From assembly GCA_009699015.1 (NCBI GenBank), contig WLOY01000021.1, forward strand, positions 1 to 32,972: a DNA stretch of 32,972 nucleotides. Reading direction: 5' to 3'. The translations under genes and the position numbers were made by a program. Positions 16,973 to 25,951 of this stretch are shown here, piece by piece. A model generated the notes under the pieces. The model was not told the origin of the DNA. It saw only the letters and a program-made list of their open reading frames with translations, and made no database searches. Source of the stretch: Actinomycetota bacterium. GTDB taxonomy: Bacteria; Actinomycetota; Actinomycetes; S36-B12. Numbering within the stretch: position 1 is the first letter of the stretch; the number at the start of each line of letters is the position of its first letter.

Positions 16973-17236
16973 TTAGCGGCGAATGCCGAGCTTCTCGATG
17001 ATCGCGCGGTAGCGGGAGATGTCAGACTTCACCAAGTACTGCAGGAGCCGGCGGCGCTGGCCCACGAGGAGCAGCAGTCCGCGACGGCTGTGATGGTCAT
17101 GCTTGTGCGTCTTCAGGTGCTCGGTGAGCTCCTGGATGCGCTTGGTCAGCAGCGCGATCTGCACCTCGGGTGATCCCGTGTCGCCCGGCTTGAAGCCGTG
17201 CTCTGCGATGATCTGCTGCTTCGTTGCTGCGTCCAC
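16973..17236 (-). CDS. rpsO: 30S ribosomal protein S15
   Basis: Primary-binding protein of the 30S platform that contacts 16S rRNA helices 20-22 and forms a bridge to the 50S subunit. It is 87 residues, as expected. Recognisable runs are [20 protein letters not shown], then [19 protein letters not shown], and the C-terminal [12 protein letters not shown] followed by [12 protein letters not shown]. The GTG start at 17236-17234 has a GAGGAA-like site about nine bases upstream. A candidate -10 at 17361-17366 would give a leader of roughly 115 bases, long enough for S15 autoregulation, though no structure could be assigned. A strong hairpin follows, then pnp. Confidence 0.97.
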   Translation of the reverse strand: MDAATKQQIIAEHGFKPGDTGSPEVQIALLTKRIQELTEHLKTHKHDHHSRRGLLLLVGQRRRLLQYLVKSDISRYRAIIEKLGIRR

Positions 17237-17360
17237 TGCACTGTTCCTCTCGGGCGCGCCCTGACCCAGATGGGATCAGCGCACTGTTCGTCTTCGACAC
17301 GTATCGCAAAGCGCCCGCTTCGCGACCGTCTGGATGCGCCGGCCTGTTGCCGACACGCAC

Positions 17361-17366
17361 ACGATA
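17361..17366 (-). promoter_or_regulatory. Candidate rpsO -10 box (TATCGT) next to a palindrome
   Basis: TATCGT is a good TANNNT -10 on the minus strand. Six bases upstream is the palindrome TGAGCA-ggg-TGCTCA (17373-17387), which would cover the -35 and spacer region. The promoter is plausible; the operator reading is inference. The 294-base gap (17237-17530) also holds the promoter of the plus-strand gene. Confidence 0.4.
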
Positions 17367-17487
17367 CCAGCCTGAGCACCCTGCTCAGTCCGCAGCGGCG
17401 TTCGTCCATGCGCTCCGGCAACCGACGTCGAGGACTGCCGTCGGCCAGGAGCAATCCCTTCAGCAGGCATCAGCCGTTTCGTGCGCA

Positions 17488-17493
17488 TATCGT
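17488..17493 (+). promoter_or_regulatory. Candidate -10 box (TATCGT) for the pentapeptide-S10 gene
   Basis: TATCGT lies 37 bases upstream of the ATG at 17531, giving an expected leader of about 30 bases that contains the GAGG ribosome binding site. The -35 position (about 17465-17470) has no good match. Confidence 0.35.
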
Positions 17494-17530
17494 GAGGAAC
17501 ATCGCGCTTCGCGAACTTGAGGTGGTCACC

Positions 17531-20146
17531 ATGCATTCGACCCGGACTCGCCCGCTCGCCATCGCCATCGCCCTCGCCACCGCTTTCTCGCTGGCCTCGG
17601 CCTTCATCCCGCAGGCCGGAACCTTGGCATTCGGCTCAACTGGGGCTCTGGAAGCCGTCGACAACGTCGTCAACTGCCGGACGATCGAGCCGGCGCCGGG
17701 AGTCGACCTCAGCGACTGCGATCTGTCCGGCGCCGACTTCAGCGGAGCCAACCTGTCGTACGCCGACCTCTCCGGAGCCAACCTGGCGAATGCCGACCTC
17801 AGCGACGCACTGCTCCTCGGCATCAACGCCACCGGCACCACGCTGTCGAGCGCCAACCTCATCGGAGCGAACCTCATCGATGCCAACCTCGACGGCGCCG
17901 GGCTGCGCGGGGCCAACCTCAGGGGTGCGACGCTCACCTCGGCCTCGCTCGCCGCCGCGGATCTCGACGGGGCGACGCTCTCAGGCGCCGATCTCACCGG
18001 GGCCGACCTCTCGAGCGCTGATATCGACGGGGCGCTCGTCGACGGGGCGACATTCACCGAGGCGGATCTCACGCGGGTCGATGCCCACGGGGTCGACTTC
18101 ACCGACGCAATCCTGCGGGGAGCCCTGCTCGGCGGCGCTGACCTCACGGGCTCGAATCTTGCGCGACTGGACCTCGCCGCGATCAACCTCACCCTGGCCG
18201 ATCTCACCGAGGCCTCCCTCAAGCGGGCGACCCTCACCCGGGCGATCATGACCGGCACGAACCTCACGAACGCGACCCTGCTCGGCGCAGACCTGACGGG
18301 CGCCACCACGGCCAAGGCCACTTGGTGGAACACGACCTGCCCGGACGGATCAGTCACCACGGGATCCCCCTGCCTCTCCGCCAAGCCGACGAACGAGGCC
18401 GCCTTCGTCACGGTCGGCCCCATCGACTACTCATTCCACAAGAGCTTCGTGGCGTTCACGCGCGATTACCGGTATTCGACGACGCCGGCCCGACTGTTCA
18501 CCACCTTCCAGCCCGCGGACGGCACAGGCGTCGATCCGCGAACCGCCCCGGTCTTCGTCATGCTCAATGGCGGGCCCGGCGCGGCGACGACCGCGAACCT
18601 GTTCGCGAACAACACCGCCAAGATGACGGTGAACGCCGATGCGGTGGGCCCCGGCGGCCCCGGGTACGCGGTCAATCCGAATAGCTGGACTGCCTTCGCC
18701 AACCTGCTCTACATCGATCCACCCCAGACCGGGTTCTCGTACAACATCAATCCGGCCGCCGCCAACGATGACGTTGAGCGGATCCAGGAGTACCTCTTTC
18801 GCGGCAATTTCAATTCGTTCATCGACGCCGACCAGGTGCTGCGGGTCATCCTCGGATTCCTCGACAGCCATCCGGACCTGCGCGACAATCCGGTCGTCCT
18901 CGTCGGCGAGAGCTACGGCGGCACCCGAGTCTCGACCATGCTCAACCTGCTCCTCTTCAGCGACCGCTATGACAGGAATGGCCCGTCGTTCTTTCGCGAC
19001 CCGGAGCTCGTGTCGCTCATCCGGGCCCACTTCGCGCTGCTGTCGGACGGGCCGGTGGACGGTGCAGCGCTCACGCCCGCCATCGTCGCGCGGCAGTTCG
19101 GCCGGCAGATTCTCATCCAGCCCCAGCTCACGTCGTACCAGACCGACGTGCAGTCGACGATGTTCTGGGCCGCGAAGCCCTCGGTCATCGACCAGGTCGC
19201 CATCGACGCGAATTGGCTCGGCGGCTTCACCCGTGACAAGGCAGTCTGCACCTTTCCCCTCAACTACAACCTCGGCGCCTGCGCTCTCATGAAGTACGTG
19301 GCCCAGTGGGATCGCGATCGCTACAACTGGAAGAAGCCCGGCGACTGGACCGACAATCAGGAGGCACTCGGCTCGGCCCAGTTCGATGCCCTAGGCAAGC
19401 TGAATGCGATCCTCGGCGTGGATGCCAGCACGATCAAGGGACTCGCTTCGGGCGAGCGTATCGGCGCCTACCACCTGCTCTCCGGCCTGCTCGGCGTGAC
19501 TCCAGACGGGATAGCAGGTGGGCCCGACGCAGTTGAAGCTCCCGATCAAGGACAGGCGATGAGAATCGCTCTTGCCGATGGATTCGTACCCGGCCCCTAC
19601 TACGAAGCGCTGCTCGCAGCCCAGCGTGCGACGGACGCCGAAGTAGCGGCATCCGTGGACCCGCACGAATCGCTCGAGACTGCCTTCGGCCCATTGGGCA
19701 GGTACGACCGGTATTACATGGCCTGGAACCCCGAGGTTTATCTCGCCTTCGCCTACAACGTCCTGGCCCCCGAGTACCGCTACCTGCCGATCAACGCCGA
19801 CAACGATCCGACGTACGGCGAGATGTTCCTGGAGAACGCGCGTCACGTCGATACCTTCCTCACCGACGCCGAGTACGACCTTGTCATCTACTCCCCCGCG
19901 ATGCCCACGGCACTTGCCAGGCATTCGACGACGGTGCAGGGGGTCGACCGTACGAGGGCCACCGGGAGCGGCTCGGGAACCTTCCAGATCACCTACCGTG
20001 ACGGCCAGCGCGCAAGCATCTACTACCCCTACTACGCGGATTCGGGCCATGCGGTGGCAGCGAGCCAGCCCGAGAAGCTCAACAGCGACATTCGGGTGTG
20101 GCTCGCCTGCACGGCCGACAGGACCTGCTCGTCGGTCAGCCGATGA
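17531..20146 (+). CDS. Secreted pentapeptide-repeat / S10 serine-carboxypeptidase-like fusion protein
   Basis: An 871-residue predicted exported protein. A signal peptide (residues 1 to about 24, RTR then AIAIALATAFSLASA) leads to about 41 uninterrupted pentapeptide units (58-262, A(D/N)LxG pattern). These predict a right-handed quadrilateral beta-helix of about ten coils, capped by TTCPDGSVTTGSPC, a tail often seen after such repeats. From about 280 an S10 peptidase-like fold follows: VMLNGGPGAAT (346-350, oxyanion region), NLLYIDPPQTGFSY, the nucleophile elbow VGESYGGT with S461, and H840 in YADSGHAVAASQPEKL. The catalytic Asp is uncertain; D783 in AEYDL is the best candidate. The start is the ATG at 17531 with GAGG eight bases upstream. 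Its stop overlaps the convergent ribF stop region by 11 bases. The substrate is unknown. Confidence 0.85.
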   Translation: MHSTRTRPLAIAIALATAFSLASAFIPQAGTLAFGSTGALEAVDNVVNCRTIEPAPGVDLSDCDLSGADFSGANLSYADLSGANLANADLSDALLLGINATGTTLSSANLIGANLIDANLDGAGLRGANLRGATLTSASLAAADLDGATLSGADLTGADLSSADIDGALVDGATFTEADLTRVDAHGVDFTDAILRGALLGGADLTGSNLARLDLAAINLTLADLTEASLKRATLTRAIMTGTNLTNATLLGADLTGATTAKATWWNTTCPDGSVTTGSPCLSAKPTNEAAFVTVGPIDYSFHKSFVAFTRDYRYSTTPARLFTTFQPADGTGVDPRTAPVFVMLNGGPGAATTANLFANNTAKMTVNADAVGPGGPGYAVNPNSWTAFANLLYIDPPQTGFSYNINPAAANDDVERIQEYLFRGNFNSFIDADQVLRVILGFLDSHPDLRDNPVVLVGESYGGTRVSTMLNLLLFSDRYDRNGPSFFRDPELVSLIRAHFALLSDGPVDGAALTPAIVARQFGRQILIQPQLTSYQTDVQSTMFWAAKPSVIDQVAIDANWLGGFTRDKAVCTFPLNYNLGACALMKYVAQWDRDRYNWKKPGDWTDNQEALGSAQFDALGKLNAILGVDASTIKGLASGERIGAYHLLSGLLGVTPDGIAGGPDAVEAPDQGQAMRIALADGFVPGPYYEALLAAQRATDAEVAASVDPHESLETAFGPLGRYDRYYMAWNPEVYLAFAYNVLAPEYRYLPINADNDPTYGEMFLENARHVDTFLTDAEYDLVIYSPAMPTALARHSTTVQGVDRTRATGSGSGTFQITYRDGQRASIYYPYYADSGHAVAASQPEKLNSDIRVWLACTADRTCSSVSR

Positions 20147-21020
20147 TCTGGCGGGCCAATGCGACGTCTGCCCAGACCTGCGCCATGAAGCCCTCGACGT
20201 CAGGGAACACCGCCTGCGGGCGTAGGTAGTCGATGAACTCGACGCGAACCTGCTGGCCGTAGAGGTCAAGGCCCGTCCGGTCGATCGCATACGCCTCGAT
20301 TCGGTGCTCCTCGCCGGCGAACTGCGGGTTGGGCCCGATCGAGATCGCCGCTGCCATCCGTTCGCCGTCTGCATCGAGCCACCCGGCGTAGACCCCGTCG
20401 GCGGGGACGACCGGATTGCCCTCGGGACGCAGGTTCGCCGTCGGGATTCCGAGCTCGCGGCCCCGGTGATCGCCGTGGACCACCTCTCCCGTCACGACGT
20501 ACGCACGGCCGAGGATTCGATTCGCCTCGGTGATCTCGCCGGCCGCAAGATGCTGGCGGATACGGGTGCTGGACCACGGCTCGCTGTCGGATTCCAGCGG
20601 CACCGCGAGCACTTCGAACCCGAGCGTGGATCCCAGCTCGCGCAGTACCTCGACGTTGCCCGCCGCATGCGCGCCGAACACGAAGTTCTCGCCCACGACG
20701 ACCACTCTTGCTCCAAGCCGGTCGAGGAGCTCGCGCTGCACGAACTCCTCCGCGGTGAGGCCGGCGAGGTCCTCGTCGAATCGGAGAACGTCCACCTCAT
20801 CCGCTCCCGCGGCCCGCAGCAACTCGACGCGGCCTTCGATCGTCGCAAGCGACTTCGGCGCTCCGGCCGGCCGGAGCACGGCAGCCGGATGTGGCCAGAA
20901 CGTGACGGCGACGAGGGGCAGCCCGGCTCGGTCGGCTTTGACACGGGCCTGCGCGATGAGCGAGCGGTGGCCACGGTGGACTCCGTCGAAAACGCCGACG
21001 CAGACCACGGACCCGCTCAT
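20136..21020 (-). CDS. ribF: Bifunctional riboflavin kinase / FAD synthetase
   Basis: Phosphorylates riboflavin to FMN and adenylates FMN to FAD. It has 294 residues. The N-terminal nucleotidyltransferase domain has GVFDGVHRGHRSLI (near residue 10-23), FWPHPAAVLRP and VVGENFVFG, then SSTRIRQHLAAGEI. The C-terminal kinase domain has GDHRGRELGIPTANL and DGVYAGWL, ending with the conserved 'R.e.kF' type region (EFIDYLRPQAVF). The start is the ATG at 21020-21018 with GGAGG four bases upstream. A GTG at 21044 is the alternative. It is the last gene of the rimP-to-ribF operon, 25 bases after truB. Its last 11 bases overlap the end of the convergent S10 gene. Confidence 0.96.
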   Translation of the reverse strand: MSGSVVCVGVFDGVHRGHRSLIAQARVKADRAGLPLVAVTFWPHPAAVLRPAGAPKSLATIEGRVELLRAAGADEVDVLRFDEDLAGLTAEEFVQRELLDRLGARVVVVGENFVFGAHAAGNVEVLRELGSTLGFEVLAVPLESDSEPWSSTRIRQHLAAGEITEANRILGRAYVVTGEVVHGDHRGRELGIPTANLRPEGNPVVPADGVYAGWLDADGERMAAAISIGPNPQFAGEEHRIEAYAIDRTGLDLYGQQVRVEFIDYLRPQAVFPDVEGFMAQVWADVALARQIIG

Positions 21021-21045
21021 CTGACCTCCGACCACGGACGCCACC

Positions 21046-21957
21046 CTATTGCGCGAACACCGCGAGGTACTTGGCGTCGGCTCCTCGCCGCTGGGCCAGG
21101 GCCATCAGCCGACCCCGATCGGTGACGAGGGCAACCGGCTCGGCCGGCAGCGGGCCGGCCCCAGACGGTTCGGCCCACGGAATGATCCGCCCGGTCCGAA
21201 TGAACTCCGCTTCGGCGTTCGTCACCTCACGGGTCCGAAAGGCCCGCGCCGCAACGGCATCGAGGCCCACGAGATGCCCGGCCGGGTCAGCCGAGTCAAC
21301 GAACGACTGCAGGCTGACCGCCTCGTCCTGCGACCACGTTCCCACCCGCGATCGCCGCAGGGCAGTGAGGTGCCCCCCGACCTGAAGTGCCGCCCCGAGG
21401 TCTCGGGCGAGCGCCCGTACGTAGGTGCCGGTGCTGCAGTTGACGACGACATCCAGGTCGATGAAGTCCAGGCCGCGGCGGATGGCCCGAACCTCAAAGC
21501 CGCCGACCGTCACGCGCCGGGACTTGAGCACGACATCCTCACCGGCGCGGACGAGGGCATGGGCGCGCTTTCCGTCGACCTTGATCGCGCTGACCGCGCT
21601 CGGCACCTGGTCGATCTCGCCCGTGAGCACGGTGACCTCGGCCGCGATCGCCTCATCGCTGATCGATCGAAGGACCGCCGGGTCCGCGGTCGACAGCACG
21701 TCGCCCTCGACGTCGTCCGTCACCGTCGCCGCACCGAGGCGAATCGTGGCGAGGTACTCCTTGTCGCTGAGCGCGAGGTACCCCAGGACACGTGTCGCGC
21801 GCTCGACCCCGAGGACCAGGACGCCCGTTGCCATCGGGTCGAGGGTCCCCGCATGGCCCACCTTGCGAGTGTGGAGCGTGCGCCGCACGACGCTCACCAC
21901 GCCATGCGAGGTGATGCCACTCGGCTTGTCGATGAGGAGGAGTCCCGCAGGAATCAC
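21046..21957 (-). CDS. truB: tRNA pseudouridine(55) synthase TruB
   Basis: Makes pseudouridine 55 in the tRNA T-loop. It has 303 residues. Visible motifs are LLLIDKPSGITSHGVV at the N-terminus, catalytic D40 in VGHAGTLDPMATGVLVLGV, KEYLATIRLG, and CSTGTYVRALARDLG. A C-terminal PUA-like segment ends the protein (from RTGRIIPWAE, then DRGRLMALAQ). The GTG start at 21957-21955 overlaps the rbfA stop (GTGA), so translation is coupled. The rbfA-truB-ribF order is widespread in bacteria. Confidence 0.97.
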   Translation of the reverse strand: MIPAGLLLIDKPSGITSHGVVSVVRRTLHTRKVGHAGTLDPMATGVLVLGVERATRVLGYLALSDKEYLATIRLGAATVTDDVEGDVLSTADPAVLRSISDEAIAAEVTVLTGEIDQVPSAVSAIKVDGKRAHALVRAGEDVVLKSRRVTVGGFEVRAIRRGLDFIDLDVVVNCSTGTYVRALARDLGAALQVGGHLTALRRSRVGTWSQDEAVSLQSFVDSADPAGHLVGLDAVAARAFRTREVTNAEAEFIRTGRIIPWAEPSGAGPLPAEPVALVTDRGRLMALAQRRGADAKYLAVFAQ

Positions 21958-22469
21958 GGGGTCTCGTCGGCGCCTTCGGTGGTCGAGCCCGGGGCGGGTT
22001 CCGCACTGCTGGCGTCGCCGTCCACGTCCCCCTCCTCGTCATCTTCCTCGACTCGAGGGTGCCGATAGGGATCAGCCTCCCCCGCATACTGCGCGCCGAC
22101 GGCCTGCTCGTGCACGTGGGCATCGGCCTCCGCTGCGACACGGAGCAACTCCGCGACCAGCTTGGCATTCTCGGGAATCGCGTCGGGGAAGAATGCCAGG
22201 GACGGGGTGAACTTCAGTCCCGTCTGGCGGCCGACCTCGGTGCGGAGCATGCCTCGCGCAGACTCGAGGGCCGCCGCCGTGCTCTGCCGCGATTCGTCGT
22301 CGCCGAACACGGTGTAGAACACGGACGCATCACGCAGGTCCGTGCTCACGCGGACGTCGGTGATCGTCACGAAGCCGAGCCGCGGATCCTTGATACGCCG
22401 CTCAACCGCCTCCGCCACGATGACCTTGATGCGGTCCGCCATCTTGCGCTGCCGCGCCTCGCTGCTCAT
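21954..22469 (-). CDS. rbfA: 30S ribosome-binding factor RbfA
   Basis: Late 30S maturation factor binding near the 5' end of 16S rRNA, with a KH-like fold. It has 171 residues. The core (about 1-125) begins SSEARQRKMADRIKVIVAEAV and includes RIKDPRLGFVTITDVRVS and the DASVFYTVFGD strand. The last ~45 residues are an acidic, low-complexity tail (RVEEDDEEGDVDGDASS). The start is the ATG at 22469-22467 with GGAGG six bases upstream. A longer open frame to 22514 would put that ribosome binding site inside the gene. It follows infB after 173 bases and may have its own promoter there. The stop overlaps the truB start. Confidence 0.96.
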   Translation of the reverse strand: MSSEARQRKMADRIKVIVAEAVERRIKDPRLGFVTITDVRVSTDLRDASVFYTVFGDDESRQSTAAALESARGMLRTEVGRQTGLKFTPSLAFFPDAIPENAKLVAELLRVAAEADAHVHEQAVGAQYAGEADPYRHPRVEEDDEEGDVDGDASSAEPAPGSTTEGADETP

Positions 22470-22492
22470 TTCCAGCCTCCCTGACCGGCGAA

Positions 22493-22521
22493 ATCCACAC
22501 TCCGGAACCATCAAACGTCAA
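22493..22521 (-). promoter_or_regulatory. Candidate promoter for rbfA-truB-ribF
   Basis: TTGACG (22516-22521) and GTGGAT (22493-22498) are separated by 17 bases on the minus strand. The expected start would give a leader of about 17 bases holding the rbfA ribosome binding site. The -35 box is good, the -10 mediocre. Confidence 0.35.
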
Positions 22522-22545
22522 CGTCGGCCCACTCCCCTCCCCCGG

Positions 22546-22624
22546 TTGTCCCAAAAACTGGAAGAAACGGGGGAAACTGGGAAGTGGGGCCGGATTGTGC
22601 CGAATGACCCGCATCGTGGGACAA
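22546..22624. repeat. Inverted repeat with internal direct repeats in infB-rbfA gap
   Basis: TTGTCCCA (22546-22553) and TGGGACAA (22617-22624) are inverted. Between them is a diverged A/G-rich direct repeat, AAACTGGAAG then AAACTGGGAAG. A second pairing, CCGGGGG-type against CCCCCG, is possible on the minus strand. It may be an infB terminator or processing structure; chance is not excluded. Confidence 0.35.
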
Positions 22625-22642
22625 ACGGCACAGGGGTCTGGA

Positions 22643-25513
22643 CTAGGGCTTGCGCGGCTTCTCGCGCATCTCGAAGGTCTCGATGACATCCTCGACCTTC
22701 ACGTCCTGGAAGTTTCCGAGGTTGATGCCGCACTCGTAGCCCTCGCGGACCTCGGTCACGTCATCCTTGAATCGACGCAAGCCCGCAATGGCGATGTTCT
22801 CCGCCACCACGACGCCGTCGCGGATGAGACGCGCCTTGCTGTTGCGCCTGATATCCCCGGACTGCACGAGGCAGCCGGCGATGGTGCCGAACTTGGAGGA
22901 CTTGAAGACCTCGCGGACGTGCGCGGTGCCGAGCTGCACCTCCTCGTACTCCGGCTTGAGCAGGCCGACCAGTGCTGCCTGAACCTCTTCGATCGCCTGG
23001 TAGATGATGCTGTAGTAGCGGACATCGACGCCCTCATGGGTGGCCAGCTCAGCGACCTTGCCCTCCGCCCGGACGTTGAACCCGATGATGACCGCCTTCG
23101 AAGCGCTGGCCAAGGTCACGTCGTTCTTGGTGATCGCGCCCACGCCTCGGTGGATGACGCGCAGGTTCACCTGATCACTGACCTCGATCTTCAGCAGCGC
23201 ATCCTCGAGTGCCTCGACCGAACCCGATACATCGCCCTTGATGATGAGGGTGAGCTCGGAGACCTCGCCCTTCTCGATCGACTCGAGGAAGTCCTCGAGC
23301 GAGCGCTTCACACGGTTCTTGGCGAGGAGCGCGTTGCGCTCCCGTGCCTGACGTGTCTGGGCGATCTGGCGTGCGACGCGATCCTCTGAGACAACGAGGA
23401 AACTGTCGCCCGCGCCGGGAACCGACGTGAGGCCGAGGACCTGCACCGGGAAGGACGGTCCTGCGACCTGGACGGCGTTGCCCTCATCGTCGAGCATTGC
23501 CCGAACGCGCCCGTAGGCATCGCCCGCGACAATCGAGTCTCCGGCGCGCAGGGTGCCGCGCTGGACGAGGACGGTTGCCACCGGACCCCGACCGCGGTCG
23601 AGGTGAGCCTCGATTGCGACGCCCTGGGCAGCCTGGTGCGGATTGGCCTTCAGGTCGAGTGCGGCATCAGCGGTGAGCAGCACGGCGTCAAGGAGTGCCT
23701 CGAGGCCGGTGCCGTCCTTGGCCGAAACGTCGACGAACATCGTGTCGCCGCCGAACTCCTCGGCAACGAGGCCGTACTCAGTCAACTGCGAACGGACTCT
23801 CGTCGGGTCGGCCCCCTCCTTGTCGACCTTGTTCACGGCTACCACGATCGGCACGCCGGCAGCCTGGGCATGGTTGAGCGCCTCAATCGTCTGGGGCTTC
23901 ACGCCATCATCCGCGGCCACCACGAGGATCGAGATGTCGGTCACCTGCGCACCGCGGGCGCGCATGGCGGTGAACGCCTCATGGCCAGGGGTATCGATAA
24001 AGGTGATCTTTCGCTCGCCATCCTTCGTCATGGTCGCGACCTGGTAGGCGCCGATGTGCTGCGTGATCCCGCCGGCCTCTCCGCCAACGACATTCGTCTT
24101 GCGAATCGCGTCGAGCAGTCGGGTCTTGCCATGATCGACGTGGCCCATGACGGTGACGACCGGCGGGCGAACGACAAGATCCGCTTCCTCGCCCTCGTCC
24201 TCGCCGAACTCGAGGTGGTAGGACCCGAGCAGCTCGCGGTCCTCATCCTCGGGCGACACGACCTCGATGTCGTAATTGAGGTGCTCGCCGAGCAGGCGCA
24301 GCGTGTCGTCATCGATCGACTGGGTCGCGGTGACCATCTCACCGAGCTCGATGAGGACCTTCACGAGATCAGCCGGCATGCAGTTCACCTTGTCGGCGAA
24401 GTCGGTCAGGCTCGACCCGCGCGGCAGTCGCACGGTCTCGCCCGAACCGCGGCTGATGCGGACGCCGCCCATCGACGGGGCCTGCATGTTGTCGAACTCC
24501 TGGCGCTTCGCACGCTTGGACTTGCGGCCGCGGGAAGGACGGCCACCTGGCCGGCCGAACGCACCTGCCGTCGTGCCGCGTGCTCCGGGGCCGCTGCCTC
24601 CTGGCCGGCCCTGGAACCCGCCGGGGCCACCCGTGCCGCCCGGACCGCGACCCGGCGCACCGGCTCCCGCTCCACCACCGGGACCTCGTTGCTGAAATCC
24701 TGCGGAACCGCCCGGGCCTCGGCTCGGACCGCCGGGACCACCCGGACCGCCGGTACCACCCGGACCGCCGGGGCCGCGGCCCTGGAATCCGCCCGGGCCC
24801 CTGCTCGGGCCACCTGTTCCCGCTGGGCGCGCCGGAGGACGAGGGGGCATGGTGCCGGGGTTGGGGCGCGGGGCGCCGGGAACGCCCGGCGCTGCGGGCC
24901 GGGCCATGCCCGTGCTCCCGCCGAACGGATTATTGCCCGGACGCGGCGCCGGGGTCCGGCCCATGCCGGTGCTCCCGCCGAACGGGTTGTTGCCCGGACG
25001 CGGGCCGGTCGGGCGAGGAGTGCCCGGGGACGGGCGCGGGCCGCCGGCAACCGAGCCGGGAGTGGGCGCCGAAGCGGCCTGCGAGCCAGGGGCTTCGGTG
25101 GCAGTCGGCGCAGCGGGGGCCTCGGCTGCAGGCGCCGGGGCGACTGGGCCCTGCGGCTCAACCGGTGCAGCCGGGGTCGCAGCCGGCTGCGCTGGAGACG
25201 GCCGGACCGGGGTCGGGACCGGCGCTGACGGCGTGGCGAGGATGGGCGTCGCAACGGCTGGGGAGGCCTCGGCAATGACCGGCGCGGCCGCTTCCGCAGC
25301 AGGCTCCGCGGCCTTTGTCGCCTTCTTCGCCGGCGCCTTCTTGGCCGGCGCCTCAACGGCCGGCATGGCCTCCCGGAGCTTCCGGACAACCGGGGCTTCC
25401 ACCGTCGATGAAGCCGACTTTACGAACTCACCGAGTTCCTGGAGTTTTGCAAGGACATCCTTGCTGGACACACCGAGCTCTTTCGCGAGCTCATGGACCC
25501 GAACCTTCGACAC
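22643..25513 (-). CDS. infB: Translation initiation factor IF-2
   Basis: GTPase that places initiator tRNA on the 30S subunit and promotes subunit joining. It has 956 residues. The IF2_N domain (1-50) begins [21 protein letters not shown] long Lys/Ala/Pro- then Gly/Pro/Arg-rich region spans about 55-340, including two copies of a [13 protein letters not shown] unit. A second IF2_N motif ([21 protein letters not shown]) precedes the G domain with [12 protein letters not shown] near 454, [15 protein letters not shown] and [10 protein letters not shown]. Domains II, III and IV follow ([19 protein letters not shown]). The start is the GTG at 25513-25511 with AGGAG four bases upstream. A hairpin lies just before this site. 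It sits between ylxR and rbfA in the usual order. Confidence 0.97.
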   Translation of the reverse strand: MSKVRVHELAKELGVSSKDVLAKLQELGEFVKSASSTVEAPVVRKLREAMPAVEAPAKKAPAKKATKAAEPAAEAAAPVIAEASPAVATPILATPSAPVPTPVRPSPAQPAATPAAPVEPQGPVAPAPAAEAPAAPTATEAPGSQAASAPTPGSVAGGPRPSPGTPRPTGPRPGNNPFGGSTGMGRTPAPRPGNNPFGGSTGMARPAAPGVPGAPRPNPGTMPPRPPARPAGTGGPSRGPGGFQGRGPGGPGGTGGPGGPGGPSRGPGGSAGFQQRGPGGGAGAGAPGRGPGGTGGPGGFQGRPGGSGPGARGTTAGAFGRPGGRPSRGRKSKRAKRQEFDNMQAPSMGGVRISRGSGETVRLPRGSSLTDFADKVNCMPADLVKVLIELGEMVTATQSIDDDTLRLLGEHLNYDIEVVSPEDEDRELLGSYHLEFGEDEGEEADLVVRPPVVTVMGHVDHGKTRLLDAIRKTNVVGGEAGGITQHIGAYQVATMTKDGERKITFIDTPGHEAFTAMRARGAQVTDISILVVAADDGVKPQTIEALNHAQAAGVPIVVAVNKVDKEGADPTRVRSQLTEYGLVAEEFGGDTMFVDVSAKDGTGLEALLDAVLLTADAALDLKANPHQAAQGVAIEAHLDRGRGPVATVLVQRGTLRAGDSIVAGDAYGRVRAMLDDEGNAVQVAGPSFPVQVLGLTSVPGAGDSFLVVSEDRVARQIAQTRQARERNALLAKNRVKRSLEDFLESIEKGEVSELTLIIKGDVSGSVEALEDALLKIEVSDQVNLRVIHRGVGAITKNDVTLASASKAVIIGFNVRAEGKVAELATHEGVDVRYYSIIYQAIEEVQAALVGLLKPEYEEVQLGTAHVREVFKSSKFGTIAGCLVQSGDIRRNSKARLIRDGVVVAENIAIAGLRRFKDDVTEVREGYECGINLGNFQDVKVEDVIETFEMREKPRKP
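24904..25003. repeat. Two 43-bp imperfect direct repeats inside infB
   Basis: Copies at 24904-24946 and 24961-25003 (57-base period) differ at about three positions. They encode the repeated [13 protein letters not shown] unit in the glycine/proline-rich linker of IF-2. Confidence 0.8.
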
Positions 25514-25528
25514 GACTCTCCTGTCTTT

Positions 25529-25551
25529 GGCCCGGGCTTGCCACCCGGGCC
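25529..25551 (-). promoter_or_regulatory. Hairpin immediately upstream of the infB ribosome binding site
   Basis: GGCCCGGG and CCCGGGCC form a perfect 8-bp stem with a 7-base loop, ending about ten bases before the AGGAG of infB. It could be a ylxR-infB terminator/attenuator or control access to the ribosome binding site. The remaining ylxR-infB gap (25552-25666) shows no gene. Confidence 0.5.
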
Positions 25552-25666
25552 CTTAGTGCGAACGACGCATGATCATTTCCGCGCGTTCATCGGGTGTTGG
25601 TCCTCATCAAGGGCTCCCGACCGGTGGATGGATGGACGGCAGGCGTGTGCCCGGTCCGAAGCGTAA

Positions 25667-25951
25667 CTATACCCGTGCGGAGAGGAACTCCTGCACCGCC
25701 GACGCATCGGGGCTGCCCTGCTGCCGAAGTGCCCGCCCCCATGCCCGCTTGCGGGTCGCCGCCTGCTCGCATGCTGCCCGCACGTGGATCCATGCCCCGC
25801 GCCCGGGAATGCGACGATGGATGTCCGGGACGATCCGATCGCCTTCCAGCGCGACCCGGAGCAGTCCAGGCGACTCCTCGCGCTCTCTGCACCCGATGCA
25901 GGTGCGCACCGGATGCTTCCGCGAGCCGGGAATCGATTGGCCCCCGTTCAC
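25667..25951 (-). CDS. ylxR: YlxR-family RNA-binding protein
   Basis: Small basic protein (94 residues) of the DUF448/YlxR family, whose place between nusA and infB is conserved. Signature elements are [11 protein letters not shown] (16-26) and [15 protein letters not shown] (42-56), then a basic helix ([13 protein letters not shown]). Family members bind nucleic acid; a role in RNase P regulation has been proposed for B. subtilis YlxR, not testable here. The GTG start at 25951-25949 overlaps the nusA stop (GTGA), indicating coupling. Confidence 0.92.
   Translation of the reverse strand: MNGGQSIPGSRKHPVRTCIGCREREESPGLLRVALEGDRIVPDIHRRIPGRGAWIHVRAACEQAATRKRAWGRALRQQGSPDASAVQEFLSARV

Noticed and set aside
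24580..25010. Repeats resembling a CRISPR or satellite
   Set aside because: The repeats are in frame and encode the glycine/proline-rich linker of IF-2; there are no equal-length spacers.
23603..25228. 541-codon open frame opposite infB
   Set aside because: Antisense shadow; its low-complexity Arg/Ala/Gly/Thr-rich second half mirrors the Gly/Pro/Ala-rich linker of IF-2.
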